Below are positions 34,052-43,249 of a stretch of 64,000 nt of DNA, piece by piece (the first letter of the stretch is position 1; each line of letters begins with the position of its first letter). The stretch comes from Ewingella americana ATCC 33852 (lineage in GTDB: Bacteria; Pseudomonadota; Gammaproteobacteria; Enterobacterales; Enterobacteriaceae). Location: NCBI RefSeq assembly GCF_000735345.1, contig NZ_JMPJ01000063.1:35385-99384 (forward strand), read 5' to 3'. A program made the position numbers and the translations under genes. Below the pieces are notes generated by a model that was given only the letters and a program-made list of their open reading frames with translations, was not told the DNA's origin and did not search any database.

Positions 34052-34963
34052 ATGCAACGCGACTTCGACGACATCATGCTTGGCAGTCTGGAATTATTCT
34101 GTCTGGCGGCGGAAACCGGCGGATTCAGCAAGGCGGCGACGCAGGCGGGAGTCACTCCGGCGGCGGTGAGCCGGGCGGTATCGCGTTTAGAGGAGCGCCT
34201 CGGCGTGCGGCTGTTTGTGCGCACCACACGGCAGATTCGCCTGACCGAGGCAGGCGAGCAGTATCGCGCGCAGTGTTTGGCGGCGCTGACGCTGTTGAAA
34301 GACGCCGAAATGTCGCTGAGCGGGCAGCAGTCACAGCCCGCCGGAAAAGTGCGACTCAGCATGCCGACCGCCTATGCCCATTGGCGGGTGCTGCCTTTGC
34401 TGGCGCGCTTTCAGACGCTCTATCCCCAGTTGGCCGTCGACACCCACATCAGCAATCGCAATATCGACTTTTTCGAAGAAGGCTTTGATTTGGCAATTCG
34501 CGGCAAAGCCCCCGCCGAGTCCAATATGATTGCCCGTAAAATCGAGGATGCCGAGTTGATTGTCGTGGCCTCCCCGCACTATCTCGCCAGCGCGCCCGCG
34601 TTGAAGACTCCGGATGATTTAACTCAGCATCGCTGCATTGGCTATGAGCTTTCTAGCAACGGGCGGCCTCTGCCGTGGCTATTCCAGCAGCAGGGGGAAG
34701 TGAGCGAAAGAGTGATGGATCATCACATTACCTGCTCTGAAGATTATATCGGCGGTCTGACGCTGGCTCGCCACGGCGCGGGGCTGTTCCAAATTTATCG
34801 CTTCGTGGCGCAAGAAGATCTCAACAGCGGGCAACTGGTGGAAGTGCTGCAAGAGTTCGGTGGCACCCGCCGCCCGTTTTACCTGCTCTACCCTCATGCC
34901 CGTTTTCTGCCATTGCGCACCCGCACCATGATTGATTTCCTGCTCGCCGCGCTGCGCCACTGA
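34052..34963 (+). CDS. LysR-family transcriptional regulator
   Basis: 303 residues. The DNA-binding domain (LELFCLAAETGGFSKAATQA, then SRLEERLGVRLFVRTTR) is followed by an effector-binding domain. Divergent from the SDR-tautomerase pair, with a palindrome between, so those genes are the likely targets and the regulator probably controls itself. It is only 309 bases upstream of the glycosyltransferase operon, but that operon has its own promoter candidate. A CTCCCC/GGGGAG hairpin (34988-35003) lies after the gene, without a T run. Confidence 0.93.
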   Translation: MQRDFDDIMLGSLELFCLAAETGGFSKAATQAGVTPAAVSRAVSRLEERLGVRLFVRTTRQIRLTEAGEQYRAQCLAALTLLKDAEMSLSGQQSQPAGKVRLSMPTAYAHWRVLPLLARFQTLYPQLAVDTHISNRNIDFFEEGFDLAIRGKAPAESNMIARKIEDAELIVVASPHYLASAPALKTPDDLTQHRCIGYELSSNGRPLPWLFQQQGEVSERVMDHHITCSEDYIGGLTLARHGAGLFQIYRFVAQEDLNSGQLVEVLQEFGGTRRPFYLLYPHARFLPLRTRTMIDFLLAALRH

Positions 34964-35116
34964 TCCCCTTTCCCCCGCCAAGCTTCTCTCCCCTGACGGG
35001 GAGGATACCCACATAGTTTATGAATTTTTTGCTGTCAAAAAATAACCAATCTATTTCCTGCGATCTTTGAAGATTTGAGAAGCCCCTCACAAAACATAAA
35101 TCCCTCTAAAGTTTGT

Positions 35117-35144
35117 GGAACTGGTGAAAATTCCTTCTCACTCA
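35117..35144 (+). promoter_or_regulatory. Candidate hrp box upstream of the glycosyltransferase/radical SAM operon
   Basis: GGAACT (35117-35122), 15 bases, TCACTCA (35138-35144). Two mismatches to GGAACC-N15/16-CCACnnA; each also occurs in another box of this window (GGAACT at 23080, TCAC at 4165). It faces the operon, whose first ATG is 128 bases downstream. Such a degenerate match may also arise by chance. Confidence 0.55.
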
Positions 35145-35272
35145 TTGGAGGAAGTCGAACAGCACAAGAAGGCCGTCTGCGCCGTTCGACTGGGATCGTT
35201 ACCGGAGAAAAAGACACAAAGATAAAATGCTATTAAATACATGAATTAAATGGAAATAGCCTGAGGTGTGCA
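35145..35272 (+). other. Long leader of the glycosyltransferase operon
   Basis: The gap between the LysR gene and the operon holds the hrp-box-like element and then about 120 bases of leader. GTCGAAC (35154-35160) pairs with GTTCGAC (35184-35190), with GGC/GCC inside, a possible mRNA hairpin. GAGGTG serves as ribosome-binding site for the ATG at 35273. An unused GGAGGAAG occurs at 35147-35154. Confidence 0.45.
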
Positions 35273-36649
35273 ATGCGACATAGCCAAGATAAGTGTGCAA
35301 TGTTTGTTTCGTTCGATGCTGTCGCGGTATCAGGGATCACGGTTGAGGCGATGAAAATCGCTAAGAAGCTGCAAGACCGGGGGTTCCGGTCGTATCTGGA
35401 TTTGGGGTACGACATCAAGATTGATAAGGGAAACTTTAATAAGCCTTATGACGTGGAGCCGGCGATTTATCGCGACGTCTTCACACTAGTGCGTATCGAC
35501 GACATCACGTCGATCCCCCATTACAACCTCGATTTTATCGAATACGCCCACAGCGCGCTGATCAGCCAAAAAAGCCCGATTAGCGATGATGAAAAAGCCG
35601 CGCTGTTGCAGACCATCGACCAGACGGCACATCTGCTTGCCCAGCGTATCGTGGCGCTCTGGCAGCAGTTGGGTATCAGTAATCTGGTGGTGGAAAATGG
35701 CACCCTGCCGGAAAATATCATTTATACCAAGGCGTTGTATCTGGCGATTGAACAGTACGGCCAGCAGCAGGATTTGGGTAATTTCGTTATCTGGCGCGAC
35801 CACGACCTGATGTGGAATAGCGAAAAGACGGTGATGAAATATGGCCCGGCGCCCTACTCTCACGCCATCAAGCCGGTCAAGTCCAAGCACATCACTTATG
35901 TCACGCTGAATGACCACCTCAAGCAGAAATTAGAAGCTTGGTGTAATTACGACGTAGACGTCAAAGTGAAGAAAAATACCTATGATTTTTCCCAGCAGAA
36001 GGTGCGCTGCAATATTAGAGAGCGGCTAAGCGTTCGCGCCGATGATATTTTAATTGCCCGCACCACGCGTATTATTCCGCAAAAACGCTTAGACCGCGAC
36101 GTGATGCTGGTGAGCCATCTCAACACCTTATTCCATAATAGTAACAGTGACCGACGCGTCTATTTAGCGGTTGCCGGAAATGAAAAGGAAAATCACGGTT
36201 ATTTTCAGGAACTGGATAAACTGTCGCAAGAGCTTAATGTAAAACCCTATATTAAATTTATCGGCGCGCTGCCTCATGAATGTATGCAGTCAGAAAGCGA
36301 CGCCATCGCCATAGAAGACTTATATCACTCCTGTGATCTGGTCTCTTTCCTCACCTCTTATGACTACGACAGCTACGGCAACCCAATTGGCGAGGCGGTG
36401 AGCCACCGGCGCTGCTACATCACCACCAGCTATGAGTATTATCACGAGGTATACGGCCAGCACGGCTTCGAAGCGCCGGTCATGGCGATATCCGAACAGC
36501 AGGACGGTTTACCCAACCCTGAGTTTATTCATGATTTATATCAGTTCCTCAACAATAAGGAATATATGGCGCACGTGGCGGATAAAAATTTCGCCTTAGG
36601 GCAGCAGGTGCTCTCCAATAACGTGATCGACATTTTAAATGTGAATTAA
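35273..36649 (+). CDS. Glycosyltransferase, GT4-like (GT-B fold)
   Basis: 458 residues, soluble. The C-terminal half has the GT-B nucleotide-sugar region: RTTRIIPQKRLDRDVML (start of the donor domain), then PYIKFIGALPHE, and YGNPIGEAVSHRR, which matches the E(x)fGxPxxEA pattern around the conserved Glu. The N-terminal half (about 1-230, beginning MFVSFDAVAVSGITVEAMK) is the acceptor domain. It presumably transfers a sugar to a small molecule or another acceptor; substrate unknown. First gene of a six-gene operon. A later ATG (MFVSFDAV) is possible but the GAGGTG site favours this start. Confidence 0.88.
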   Translation: MRHSQDKCAMFVSFDAVAVSGITVEAMKIAKKLQDRGFRSYLDLGYDIKIDKGNFNKPYDVEPAIYRDVFTLVRIDDITSIPHYNLDFIEYAHSALISQKSPISDDEKAALLQTIDQTAHLLAQRIVALWQQLGISNLVVENGTLPENIIYTKALYLAIEQYGQQQDLGNFVIWRDHDLMWNSEKTVMKYGPAPYSHAIKPVKSKHITYVTLNDHLKQKLEAWCNYDVDVKVKKNTYDFSQQKVRCNIRERLSVRADDILIARTTRIIPQKRLDRDVMLVSHLNTLFHNSNSDRRVYLAVAGNEKENHGYFQELDKLSQELNVKPYIKFIGALPHECMQSESDAIAIEDLYHSCDLVSFLTSYDYDSYGNPIGEAVSHRRCYITTSYEYYHEVYGQHGFEAPVMAISEQQDGLPNPEFIHDLYQFLNNKEYMAHVADKNFALGQQVLSNNVIDILNVN

Positions 36650-36701
36650 TTTAAAACCCTAACCCATTTCATTGTGGATCTTACTCTATTCTGGAGAACT
36701 T

Positions 36702-37979
36702 ATGCGCGATTCTATTTTCGTGTCAGTAGTGCTACCCGTATATAATGAAAGCGACCGTATTGATGAAGTATTAATTTCACTCTTCAATCAGAAAACCAAA
36801 GATAACCTGATCACTCACGACAGCTATGAGTTAATTATCGTGGATAATAATTCCACCGATGATTCCGTGGCAAAAATAAATGCGTTTAGCGCCAAGAACC
36901 CGTCAATGGATATTCATGTCATTGATGAGAAAGTTCAGGGCGTCTCTTCTGCCAGAAAGCGCGGCATGGATTACGCCTCGCTGCGCTCTAAAGCCCGCGA
37001 CAGCCGCCTCGGGCAGAAGCGAAAACATTATATTGTCTCCGCCGACGCCGACTGCACCGTCGACACCTACTGGCTGTATGAGCTGATTAACACCATGGTC
37101 AGCCAGCAGGGCGACTTAGGCACCTGTAACTACTATTACAATGCCGAAGATTTCGAAAAACGCCCTAACCTGTTCAATGAAATCAAGAAAACCCTGCGTC
37201 TGCGCGAATACTCCTTCTCGCTGTTTGGCGGCTTCCCCGACGGTAAAGGCTTTGGCGTCGAGCGCGGCCTGTACGACACCATTGGCGGCATCGAAATCTT
37301 CTACCAGCTCAACAAAGGCCGCTTTGTCGAGCACCTGTCCGACGACTGGGACTTCGGCATCAAAATCATCGCCTACGGCGGCAAGCCGGTCTACGCCAGA
37401 AATTCCTATGTCGAAATCAACAGCCGCCGGGTCGACACCATTCTGGATGAAGTGATCACCGGCGTTGCTTACGGCAGCGACGGCATCATCATCATGAAAG
37501 ACGTGCGCCCGGACGTTGAGCAGCAAAAGCCAACGCTGGTTGACACCACCCCGGCCGAATCCAAACAGGCGTGGGACTATTCGGTGAAGGATTACACGCC
37601 GAAAAATATCATTCTGCCCGCCCTGCTCAACCCTTACATCTTGTTAGAAAACAGCGAAGTGCGCGACTTCTTCTCCGGTCCGCTGGCTGACAAGCTCTAC
37701 CGCCGCATTCATGAACTCAAACATGAAATGCGCATTATCGATTTCAAACCGATCCACGCCTATAAGACCCCGGCTTATCGCCTCTATTTCGAATTCCGCG
37801 ATGAGATCTTTGCCGCCATGCGCCGCGCCGTCGGCGACGACATTGGTTATCCGCCTGACCTGCCCGCCTGTTTCGATCAGGTGAAAACCGAAGACTTCAC
37901 GCGCTTCGTTTACTACTTCTGCGAAGACCGCGAGTCCGGTGAAGCCCACAACTATTTTGCCAATGGAGGCGTATTCTGA
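36702..37979 (+). CDS. Glycosyltransferase family 2 protein
   Basis: 425 residues from MRDSIFVSVV, with GGAG well placed. The N-terminal GT-A domain shows SVVLPVYNESDRIDEVL, IIVDNNSTDDS and the metal-binding DxD as SADADC. A C-terminal region of about 180 residues (from about 245) resembles nothing I recognise. No membrane segments, so probably a cytoplasmic enzyme rather than a polysaccharide-exporting synthase. Second gene of the operon, 52 bases after the first; its TGA overlaps the ATG of the radical SAM gene, implying coupled translation. Confidence 0.9.
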   Translation: MRDSIFVSVVLPVYNESDRIDEVLISLFNQKTKDNLITHDSYELIIVDNNSTDDSVAKINAFSAKNPSMDIHVIDEKVQGVSSARKRGMDYASLRSKARDSRLGQKRKHYIVSADADCTVDTYWLYELINTMVSQQGDLGTCNYYYNAEDFEKRPNLFNEIKKTLRLREYSFSLFGGFPDGKGFGVERGLYDTIGGIEIFYQLNKGRFVEHLSDDWDFGIKIIAYGGKPVYARNSYVEINSRRVDTILDEVITGVAYGSDGIIIMKDVRPDVEQQKPTLVDTTPAESKQAWDYSVKDYTPKNIILPALLNPYILLENSEVRDFFSGPLADKLYRRIHELKHEMRIIDFKPIHAYKTPAYRLYFEFRDEIFAAMRRAVGDDIGYPPDLPACFDQVKTEDFTRFVYYFCEDRESGEAHNYFANGGVF

Positions 37980-39418
37980 TGAACAACGAAGCCCTGAACT
38001 CCCTGCTGGATATTGATGAAAATTACCCTGTTCCTCTGGTAAATGAATTTCTGGCCCAGCCGGAAAACCGCGCTTTTCTGGAGTATGTCTACAAAGATCC
38101 CTTTGGCTGCCACGTCTTCCCCGGCGACATCACCGACTACCCGCTGCCGTCGTTCTTTGCCGATATGGACAGCGACATCAAGAAAGCGGGCAAAATCCAC
38201 CTCTGGGCCTATATCCCCACCTGCCGCTATCGCTGCCACTTCTGCCAGTATCCGACGGTGATCCTCAACCCGAAAGCCGCCTCTTCGCAGGAGGTATTCC
38301 GCGATTTGGTGGACTTCAACATCAAAGAAGCCCTGATGTGGCTGGAGCGCGTGCCGAACCTCGCCACGGTGGAAGTCGGCGAATTCAATATCTTCGGCGG
38401 CACCCCGTCGCTGCTGCCAGAGCCAGAACTGCGCCGCATGATGGCCTTCTACAAAAGCCACTTTAACTTCTCCACCGCCACCATGCGTTTCGAGGGCGAG
38501 CCGGGCACGCTGAACAAAGAGTATTTGGCGATATTAAAAGATCTTGGTTTCAGCAAAATCAGCTTCGGCACCCAGTCCTTCAACGACGAAATCATCACCG
38601 CCTGCGGGCGCATGCACTCGGCGGACGAGTGCGTGGAAACCATCTATCAGGCGCGGGAAATCGACATCGACTGGGTCAGCGTCGACCTGATTTACGGCAT
38701 GCTCGGCCAGACGGTGGATGACGTGAAATATGACATGGAGAAGACCCTCGAGCTGGGACTATCCCACGTGGTCTGCACCAAGCTGCACATGGATGAATTC
38801 ATCAAAAACCGCACCGGCGTCTCCGGCGAGCGCGAAAGCCTGTGGCAGAAAAAGGGGCTGATTAACATTAATAACATGAGCTTCCCCGGCCTCGGCAAGC
38901 AGTACCAGATGCGCGAACTGGTGGAGAAATATCTGGCCGACGGCTACACCGAGCATCCAACCATGTACTTCCACCGCAATGACCAGCAGCCGGAAAAGTG
39001 GAAAGCACTCATCACCGACCTCGACAAACAGTACCCAGAAGTGGCGATTGGGCTGGGCGGCAGCTCTAAATCGACCCGCTCCGAGGCAATCAACATTACC
39101 GGCTATAAAAAGTATAAAGAGGCGCTGAACGAAGACCGCCTGCCAATCGAAGAGAGCCGCGGCTTCTCTCCTGCCCAGCGCGAGGTCAACGCCTTCAAGA
39201 TGGCGCTTTCCACTCTGATCCCGGTGGATGACAAGGTGTTCAAGCAGCGTTTCGACGGCAACAGCTTCTTCGAAAATCCGCTGATTAATCGCACCTTGGA
39301 TAAGCTGGTGCAGAAGAAGCTGGTGACGGTTTCCGGCGACGTCGTGACCCTGACGCCCATCGGCATCACGCTGGTCGAGGCGATCATCAACACCCAATTC
39401 ACCACCGAGACGGAATAA
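37979..39418 (+). CDS. HemN-like radical SAM enzyme
   Basis: 479 residues. The radical SAM cluster motif is C82-x3-C86-x2-C89 in PTCRYRCHFCQYP, followed by IFGGTPSLL (SAM-binding GGTP) and FGTQSFNDEII, the HemN/HemW-type segment. The C-terminal part (about 380-479) resembles the HemN C-terminal winged-helix region (INRTLDKLVQKKLV). The family includes coproporphyrinogen oxidase, HemW, heme-opening enzymes (ChuW/HutW) and class C methyltransferases that act on natural products. Position among glycosyltransferases and a transporter favours a biosynthetic role over heme synthesis. Exact reaction unknown. Confidence 0.88.
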   Translation: MNNEALNSLLDIDENYPVPLVNEFLAQPENRAFLEYVYKDPFGCHVFPGDITDYPLPSFFADMDSDIKKAGKIHLWAYIPTCRYRCHFCQYPTVILNPKAASSQEVFRDLVDFNIKEALMWLERVPNLATVEVGEFNIFGGTPSLLPEPELRRMMAFYKSHFNFSTATMRFEGEPGTLNKEYLAILKDLGFSKISFGTQSFNDEIITACGRMHSADECVETIYQAREIDIDWVSVDLIYGMLGQTVDDVKYDMEKTLELGLSHVVCTKLHMDEFIKNRTGVSGERESLWQKKGLININNMSFPGLGKQYQMRELVEKYLADGYTEHPTMYFHRNDQQPEKWKALITDLDKQYPEVAIGLGGSSKSTRSEAINITGYKKYKEALNEDRLPIEESRGFSPAQREVNAFKMALSTLIPVDDKVFKQRFDGNSFFENPLINRTLDKLVQKKLVTVSGDVVTLTPIGITLVEAIINTQFTTETE

Positions 39419-39429
39419 GGAGCTTCGCC

Positions 39430-40257
39430 ATGGCAACCTCTTCATCCGCCACCCATCCGGTTTTCAGCCTCTATTACATTGGCATTGATACCGAAGTGGG
39501 CGTCACCAACGAGCAGTTTGAAGCTTTTGTCCGCGAGCAGGGGGTGAAAATCCCCTGCTATCCCGGCTGGCGCTGGACCTTGCTGCGCGGCCTGCGCGGC
39601 GAACGCGTCGGGCAATATCTGATGCTGTATGAGATGGACAGTCAGGCGCACCGCGACCGCTATGTCACCGCCACCGGTCAGAAAACCGAGGCGGCAAAAG
39701 CCTTCTGGCAGCAGCATCCCGAGGCGCTGGAGATTCTGGCGGCGTGGCGCAAGCTCGGTACCTTCAGCCAGTTACCGACACTATTCACCGACTACCAATT
39801 GCTGGCGGAAAACACCAAAAGCGATGTTCCCCATGGCCCGCGCTATCGGGACCAGCCGGGCGAGGAGCCAATTGCCCGCATCATCGGTATTCACAATCTG
39901 GCCCTGCGCGAAGGAGTGATGCCGGAGCAGTTCGAGCAGTTTATTGCCGAAAATCATCATCGTATTGAAGATTATCCCGACTGGAAGTTCCATTTGCTGA
40001 AAGGCGAACGTGGCAACCGGCTGGACCAATACGTGGTGATGATGGAGATAGCCAGCATGGACGCGCTGGACGTCTTCTACCCTGAGCCGGATATCGCCAC
40101 CGACGAGGCGGCTAAGTTCGCCAAGGCGCACCGCGACACCAAGCAGATGTATGAAGAGTGGAAGCAGCTGGCCTCTTTCTCCGGCTCGCCGCAAATCTAC
40201 ACCGACTATCTTTGCGTCGCGGAAAGCCTGCCCGCTGAGGAGAGCCGGTCGTTATGA
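39430..40257 (+). CDS. Two-domain protein of unknown function, paralogue of the one at 41449
   Basis: 275 residues, soluble, built of two similar halves. Half one (about 10-130) carries YYIGIDTEVGVTNEQFEAFV, YPGWRWTLLRGLRGER and QYLMLYEM; half two (about 145-260) carries IIGIHNLALREGVMPEQFEQ, YPDWKFHLLKGERGNR and QYVVMMEI. The pattern (strand, helix after GV..E/QFE.F, two strands) suggests tandem ferredoxin-like dimeric alpha/beta barrel domains, which in other families act as small cyclases, monooxygenases or binding proteins. This fold guess is inference. Fourth gene of the operon, 11 bases after the radical SAM gene and overlapping the MFS gene by 4 bases. Confidence 0.75.
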   Translation: MATSSSATHPVFSLYYIGIDTEVGVTNEQFEAFVREQGVKIPCYPGWRWTLLRGLRGERVGQYLMLYEMDSQAHRDRYVTATGQKTEAAKAFWQQHPEALEILAAWRKLGTFSQLPTLFTDYQLLAENTKSDVPHGPRYRDQPGEEPIARIIGIHNLALREGVMPEQFEQFIAENHHRIEDYPDWKFHLLKGERGNRLDQYVVMMEIASMDALDVFYPEPDIATDEAAKFAKAHRDTKQMYEEWKQLASFSGSPQIYTDYLCVAESLPAEESRSL

Positions 40258-41417
40258 CACTCAACCTGCTGATTCGAGGTGCCACGGAGAATGTCCGTCA
40301 GCAAATTGCCACCCGGATAATTTTCTTTCTGGCCGGATTAGGCATGTCGGCATGGGCACCGTTAATCCCCTTCGTGAAGTCGCGAATTGGCATTGATGCC
40401 GGCTCGCTGGGGCTGCTGCTGTTCTGTATTGGCGCGGGCTCGATGCTGATTATGCCGTTTACCGGTCAGCTGATCGGCAAATTGGGCTGTCGTAAAATCA
40501 TTCTCACCGCCGGTTTGCTGTTAGTGCTGGATTTGCCGCTGCTGACCTTGCTCGACGCCCCGCTGCTGATGGGGGCAGCCTTACTGGTGTTCGGCGCGAT
40601 CAACGGCATCATGGACGTGGCGATGAACTCGCAGGCGATCATTGTCGAACGGGAAAGCGGGCAGGCCAAAATGTCCGGTTTTCACGGCTTCTACAGCATT
40701 GGCAGCATCTCCGGCGCGGGCAGCGTCAGCCTGCTGCTGTGGGCGGGCGTCTCCCCAACGACCGCCATTGGGCTGATTGCGGCACTGATCGCCCTGCTGC
40801 TGGTTATCGCTTCGGCGGATCTATTAGCCAAAAGTGAGATCGACGGCGAGCAGAAAGGCGGCACGCTGTTCGCTCTCTCCCACGGCAAGATCTTGTTTAT
40901 CGCCCTGCTGTGCTTCTTTGTTTTCCTTACCGAAGGGGCGATGCTCGACTGGTCCTCCCTGTTGCTCAATGCCGAGCGCGGCGTGGCGAAATCTCAGGCC
41001 GGACTGGGTTACACACTCTATGCCATCGCCGTGACCCTCGCGCGGCTGTATGGCGACAGGCTGATCAACGCCATTGGCCGCTATCGCATGCTGCTGCTCG
41101 GCAGCCTCTGCGCGGTGCTCGGCCTACTGCTGGTGACCACGGTTAATCTGGCGTGGGTGGCTTTCGCCGGGCTGATTTTGGTCGGCCTCGGCATCGCCAA
41201 CGTGGTGCCCATTCTGTTCAACGCGGCGGGTAACCAAGAGCATGTGCCACCCAATCTGGCCTTCCCCGCGGTGACCCTCGTCGGCTATGTCGGCCTGCTG
41301 GCAGGCCCCGCGCTGATTGGCTTTATCGCTAAATACTCCAACCTTACGCTGGCCTTCGGCTGCACGATTTTCTGCCTGTTGCTGGTCAGCCTTAGCGCCC
41401 GCGCCTTAACGCGCTAA
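40254..41417 (+). CDS. MFS transporter (YbjJ-like)
   Basis: 387 residues with about twelve membrane helices and a central cytoplasmic loop (about 190-205). MFS motifs include GQLIGKLGCRKIIL between helices 2 and 3. Overall pattern is like the E. coli YbjJ group of small exporters, with GFHGFYSIG in helix 5. The ATG overlaps the stop of the preceding gene (ATGA). Within a biosynthetic-looking operon the simplest reading is export of the product or provision of self-resistance. Confidence 0.9.
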   Translation: MTLNLLIRGATENVRQQIATRIIFFLAGLGMSAWAPLIPFVKSRIGIDAGSLGLLLFCIGAGSMLIMPFTGQLIGKLGCRKIILTAGLLLVLDLPLLTLLDAPLLMGAALLVFGAINGIMDVAMNSQAIIVERESGQAKMSGFHGFYSIGSISGAGSVSLLLWAGVSPTTAIGLIAALIALLLVIASADLLAKSEIDGEQKGGTLFALSHGKILFIALLCFFVFLTEGAMLDWSSLLLNAERGVAKSQAGLGYTLYAIAVTLARLYGDRLINAIGRYRMLLLGSLCAVLGLLLVTTVNLAWVAFAGLILVGLGIANVVPILFNAAGNQEHVPPNLAFPAVTLVGYVGLLAGPALIGFIAKYSNLTLAFGCTIFCLLLVSLSARALTR

Positions 41418-41448
41418 CTCACCCATTTCATCTAAAGAGGACGTTTCC

Positions 41449-42246
41449 ATGAATGAAGCATCAAGCCCGGTTTTCTCCCTGCACTATGTCGGCATCAACC
41501 TGAAGAGAGGCGTCGCCTCGGATCAGTTCGAAGAGTTCGTGCGCCAAAAAGGGGTGAACATTCCGGCCTATCCGGGCTGGCAGTGGACGCTGTTGCGCGG
41601 GCTGCGCGGTGAGCGCGAGAACCAGTATTTGATGGTTTATCAGGCCAAAGATGCCGCCACCTATGCCCGCTATGTCGATAGCAACGGCGAGCAAACGGCG
41701 GAGGCTCGCGCCTTCTGGCAGCAGCACCCCGAGGCCGCCAAGCTGATTGACGAGTGGAAAACCTTCGGCACTTTTGCCGAACTGCCAACCATTTACACCT
41801 ACTACAGTCTGGTGGCGGAAAACCAAAACAGCTCACTGCCTGCAGGCCCGAACTACCGCAACGTGCCGGGGCAGGAGAAAATCGAGCGCATCGTCGGTAT
41901 TCACAACTTGGCCTTAAAGCCGGGCGTCACGCCGCAGCAGTTTGAGCAGTTCATCACCGACAACATTCATCGCGTCGAGGACTATCCGGGCTGGAAATTC
42001 CATATGCTGAAGGGCCAGAGCGGCAACCGTCTGGATCAATACGCGGTGATGTTAATCATCGAGAGCCTCGAGTCACTTAACTCCTTCCACCCGGATTTGG
42101 ACGTTTCCACCGAGAAAGCCTTGAAGTTCGTGGCCGAGCATCAGGACACCGAGCAGATGTACACCGAGTGGAAGGAGCTGGCGTCATTCTCCGGCGCGCC
42201 GCAGATTTACACCGATTACATCACCGTCGGCGGCAATCAGGGTTAA
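41449..42246 (+). CDS. Two-domain protein of unknown function, paralogue of the one at 39430
   Basis: 265 residues, last gene of the operon, with AAAGAGG upstream. The same two halves occur: HYVGINLKRGVASDQFEEFV with YPGWQWTLLRGLRGER, then IVGIHNLALKPGVTPQQFEQ with YPGWKFHMLKGQSGNR. Similarity to the paralogue runs along the whole length, including the ends (SFSGAPQIYTDY against SFSGSPQIYTDY). Two such proteins in one operon suggest a heteromeric complex or two successive steps on related intermediates. No known family recognised. Confidence 0.75.
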   Translation: MNEASSPVFSLHYVGINLKRGVASDQFEEFVRQKGVNIPAYPGWQWTLLRGLRGERENQYLMVYQAKDAATYARYVDSNGEQTAEARAFWQQHPEAAKLIDEWKTFGTFAELPTIYTYYSLVAENQNSSLPAGPNYRNVPGQEKIERIVGIHNLALKPGVTPQQFEQFITDNIHRVEDYPGWKFHMLKGQSGNRLDQYAVMLIIESLESLNSFHPDLDVSTEKALKFVAEHQDTEQMYTEWKELASFSGAPQIYTDYITVGGNQG

Positions 42247-42268
42247 GCTTTCGACATACTAGCCGTAT

Positions 42269-42293
42269 AAAAAAGGGCAGCCACTGGCTGCCC
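42269..42293 (-). terminator. Terminator of the esterase-like gene (also between convergent operons)
   Basis: GGGCAGCC-ACT-GGCTGCCC (42275-42293) followed on the minus strand by six T. On the plus strand only TAATTG follows, so it mainly serves the leftward gene. Confidence 0.82.
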
Positions 42294-42310
42294 TAATTGC
42301 ATCTTACACC

Positions 42311-43249
42311 TTAAGCTTCCAGCCACGCCTTGTAGCGCGAAGGCCACTCCACCGTTGGCGTGCCCGGCTTGCCCATGCCAAAACCGTGGCCGCCGGAGGA
42401 GTAGCGGTGCATATCCACCGGCACGTGCTCGCGCTCACAGGCGGCAGCCATGATCAGCGTGTTGTGCGGGTCAGAGATCGGGTCATCCTCAGCCTGCACT
42501 AAGAACATCGGCGGCGTGCGCGGAGTAACAAAATTCTGTACCGACCACGCGGCGTTCTCCTGATCCGTGGCCCTCGGCCCGACTAAAACCTTGTGGGTTG
42601 AAGTGCGGGTGTAAGGCTTCTCAAGAGTGATAATCGGGTAAATCAGCGCCGCGCGGTCGGCATAGGCCGGGGTGCGGTCCAACGCGTCCTGCTCAGGGTA
42701 AGAGCGAAAATCCGGGCGCGTCGACGCCAGACCGAGCAGGTGTCCGCCCGCCGAGAAACCGAGCACGCTGACGTGCTTTTCGCGGCTGCGCACAATGCGC
42801 AGCGCGCGCTGGGCGTCCTGCAAAGCCACCACGCTGCCGTCATTCCAGCCTTCGCTCGGCAGGCGATAAGTCAGGACGTAGGCGGTGTAGCCGAGCTTGG
42901 TCAGCCAGTCCGCCGCAGGCCACGCCTCCTGCCCCATCTCCATGCGTTTATAGCCACCGCCGGACGCCACCAGCACCGCCTGCCCGTTTGGGCGAGCCGG
43001 TTGGAACACGCGCAGCGACGGATGAGTGACATTACTCAGCGCGCCTTTTGCCGAGAGAACTTCACCACCAGACGGCCCACCGCCACCCGGCGGAGTCCCT
43101 TTCCATAAAGCAATTTCGGTGTACTGCCCCGACGGTTGCGCGGCCAGAGCGCCGTCTTCCGACACCGCGTGTTTACGCGCCAGTGCCGACCCAGTGCGTA
43201 CCGCCACCATCGCGGCGGCTGACCCAATAATAAACTGACGACGATCCAT
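42311..43249 (-). CDS. Tat-exported alpha/beta hydrolase (acetylesterase/lipase-like)
   Basis: 312 residues. The N-terminus MDRRQFIIGSAAAMVAVRTG is a twin-arginine signal. Alpha/beta hydrolase features: oxyanion region VASGGGYKRM, nucleophile elbow GFSAGG with Ser 166, a likely acid Asp in QAEDDPISD and the His in SSGGHGFGMG. The arrangement is that of the BD-FAE/acetylxylan esterase-like group which removes acyl groups from plant or microbial polysaccharides. It is transcribed leftward, away from the adjacent alginate lyase gene; the two exported polysaccharide-related proteins may act on the same material. Confidence 0.88.
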   Translation of the reverse strand: MDRRQFIIGSAAAMVAVRTGSALARKHAVSEDGALAAQPSGQYTEIALWKGTPPGGGGPSGGEVLSAKGALSNVTHPSLRVFQPARPNGQAVLVASGGGYKRMEMGQEAWPAADWLTKLGYTAYVLTYRLPSEGWNDGSVVALQDAQRALRIVRSREKHVSVLGFSAGGHLLGLASTRPDFRSYPEQDALDRTPAYADRAALIYPIITLEKPYTRTSTHKVLVGPRATDQENAAWSVQNFVTPRTPPMFLVQAEDDPISDPHNTLIMAAACEREHVPVDMHRYSSGGHGFGMGKPGTPTVEWPSRYKAWLEA

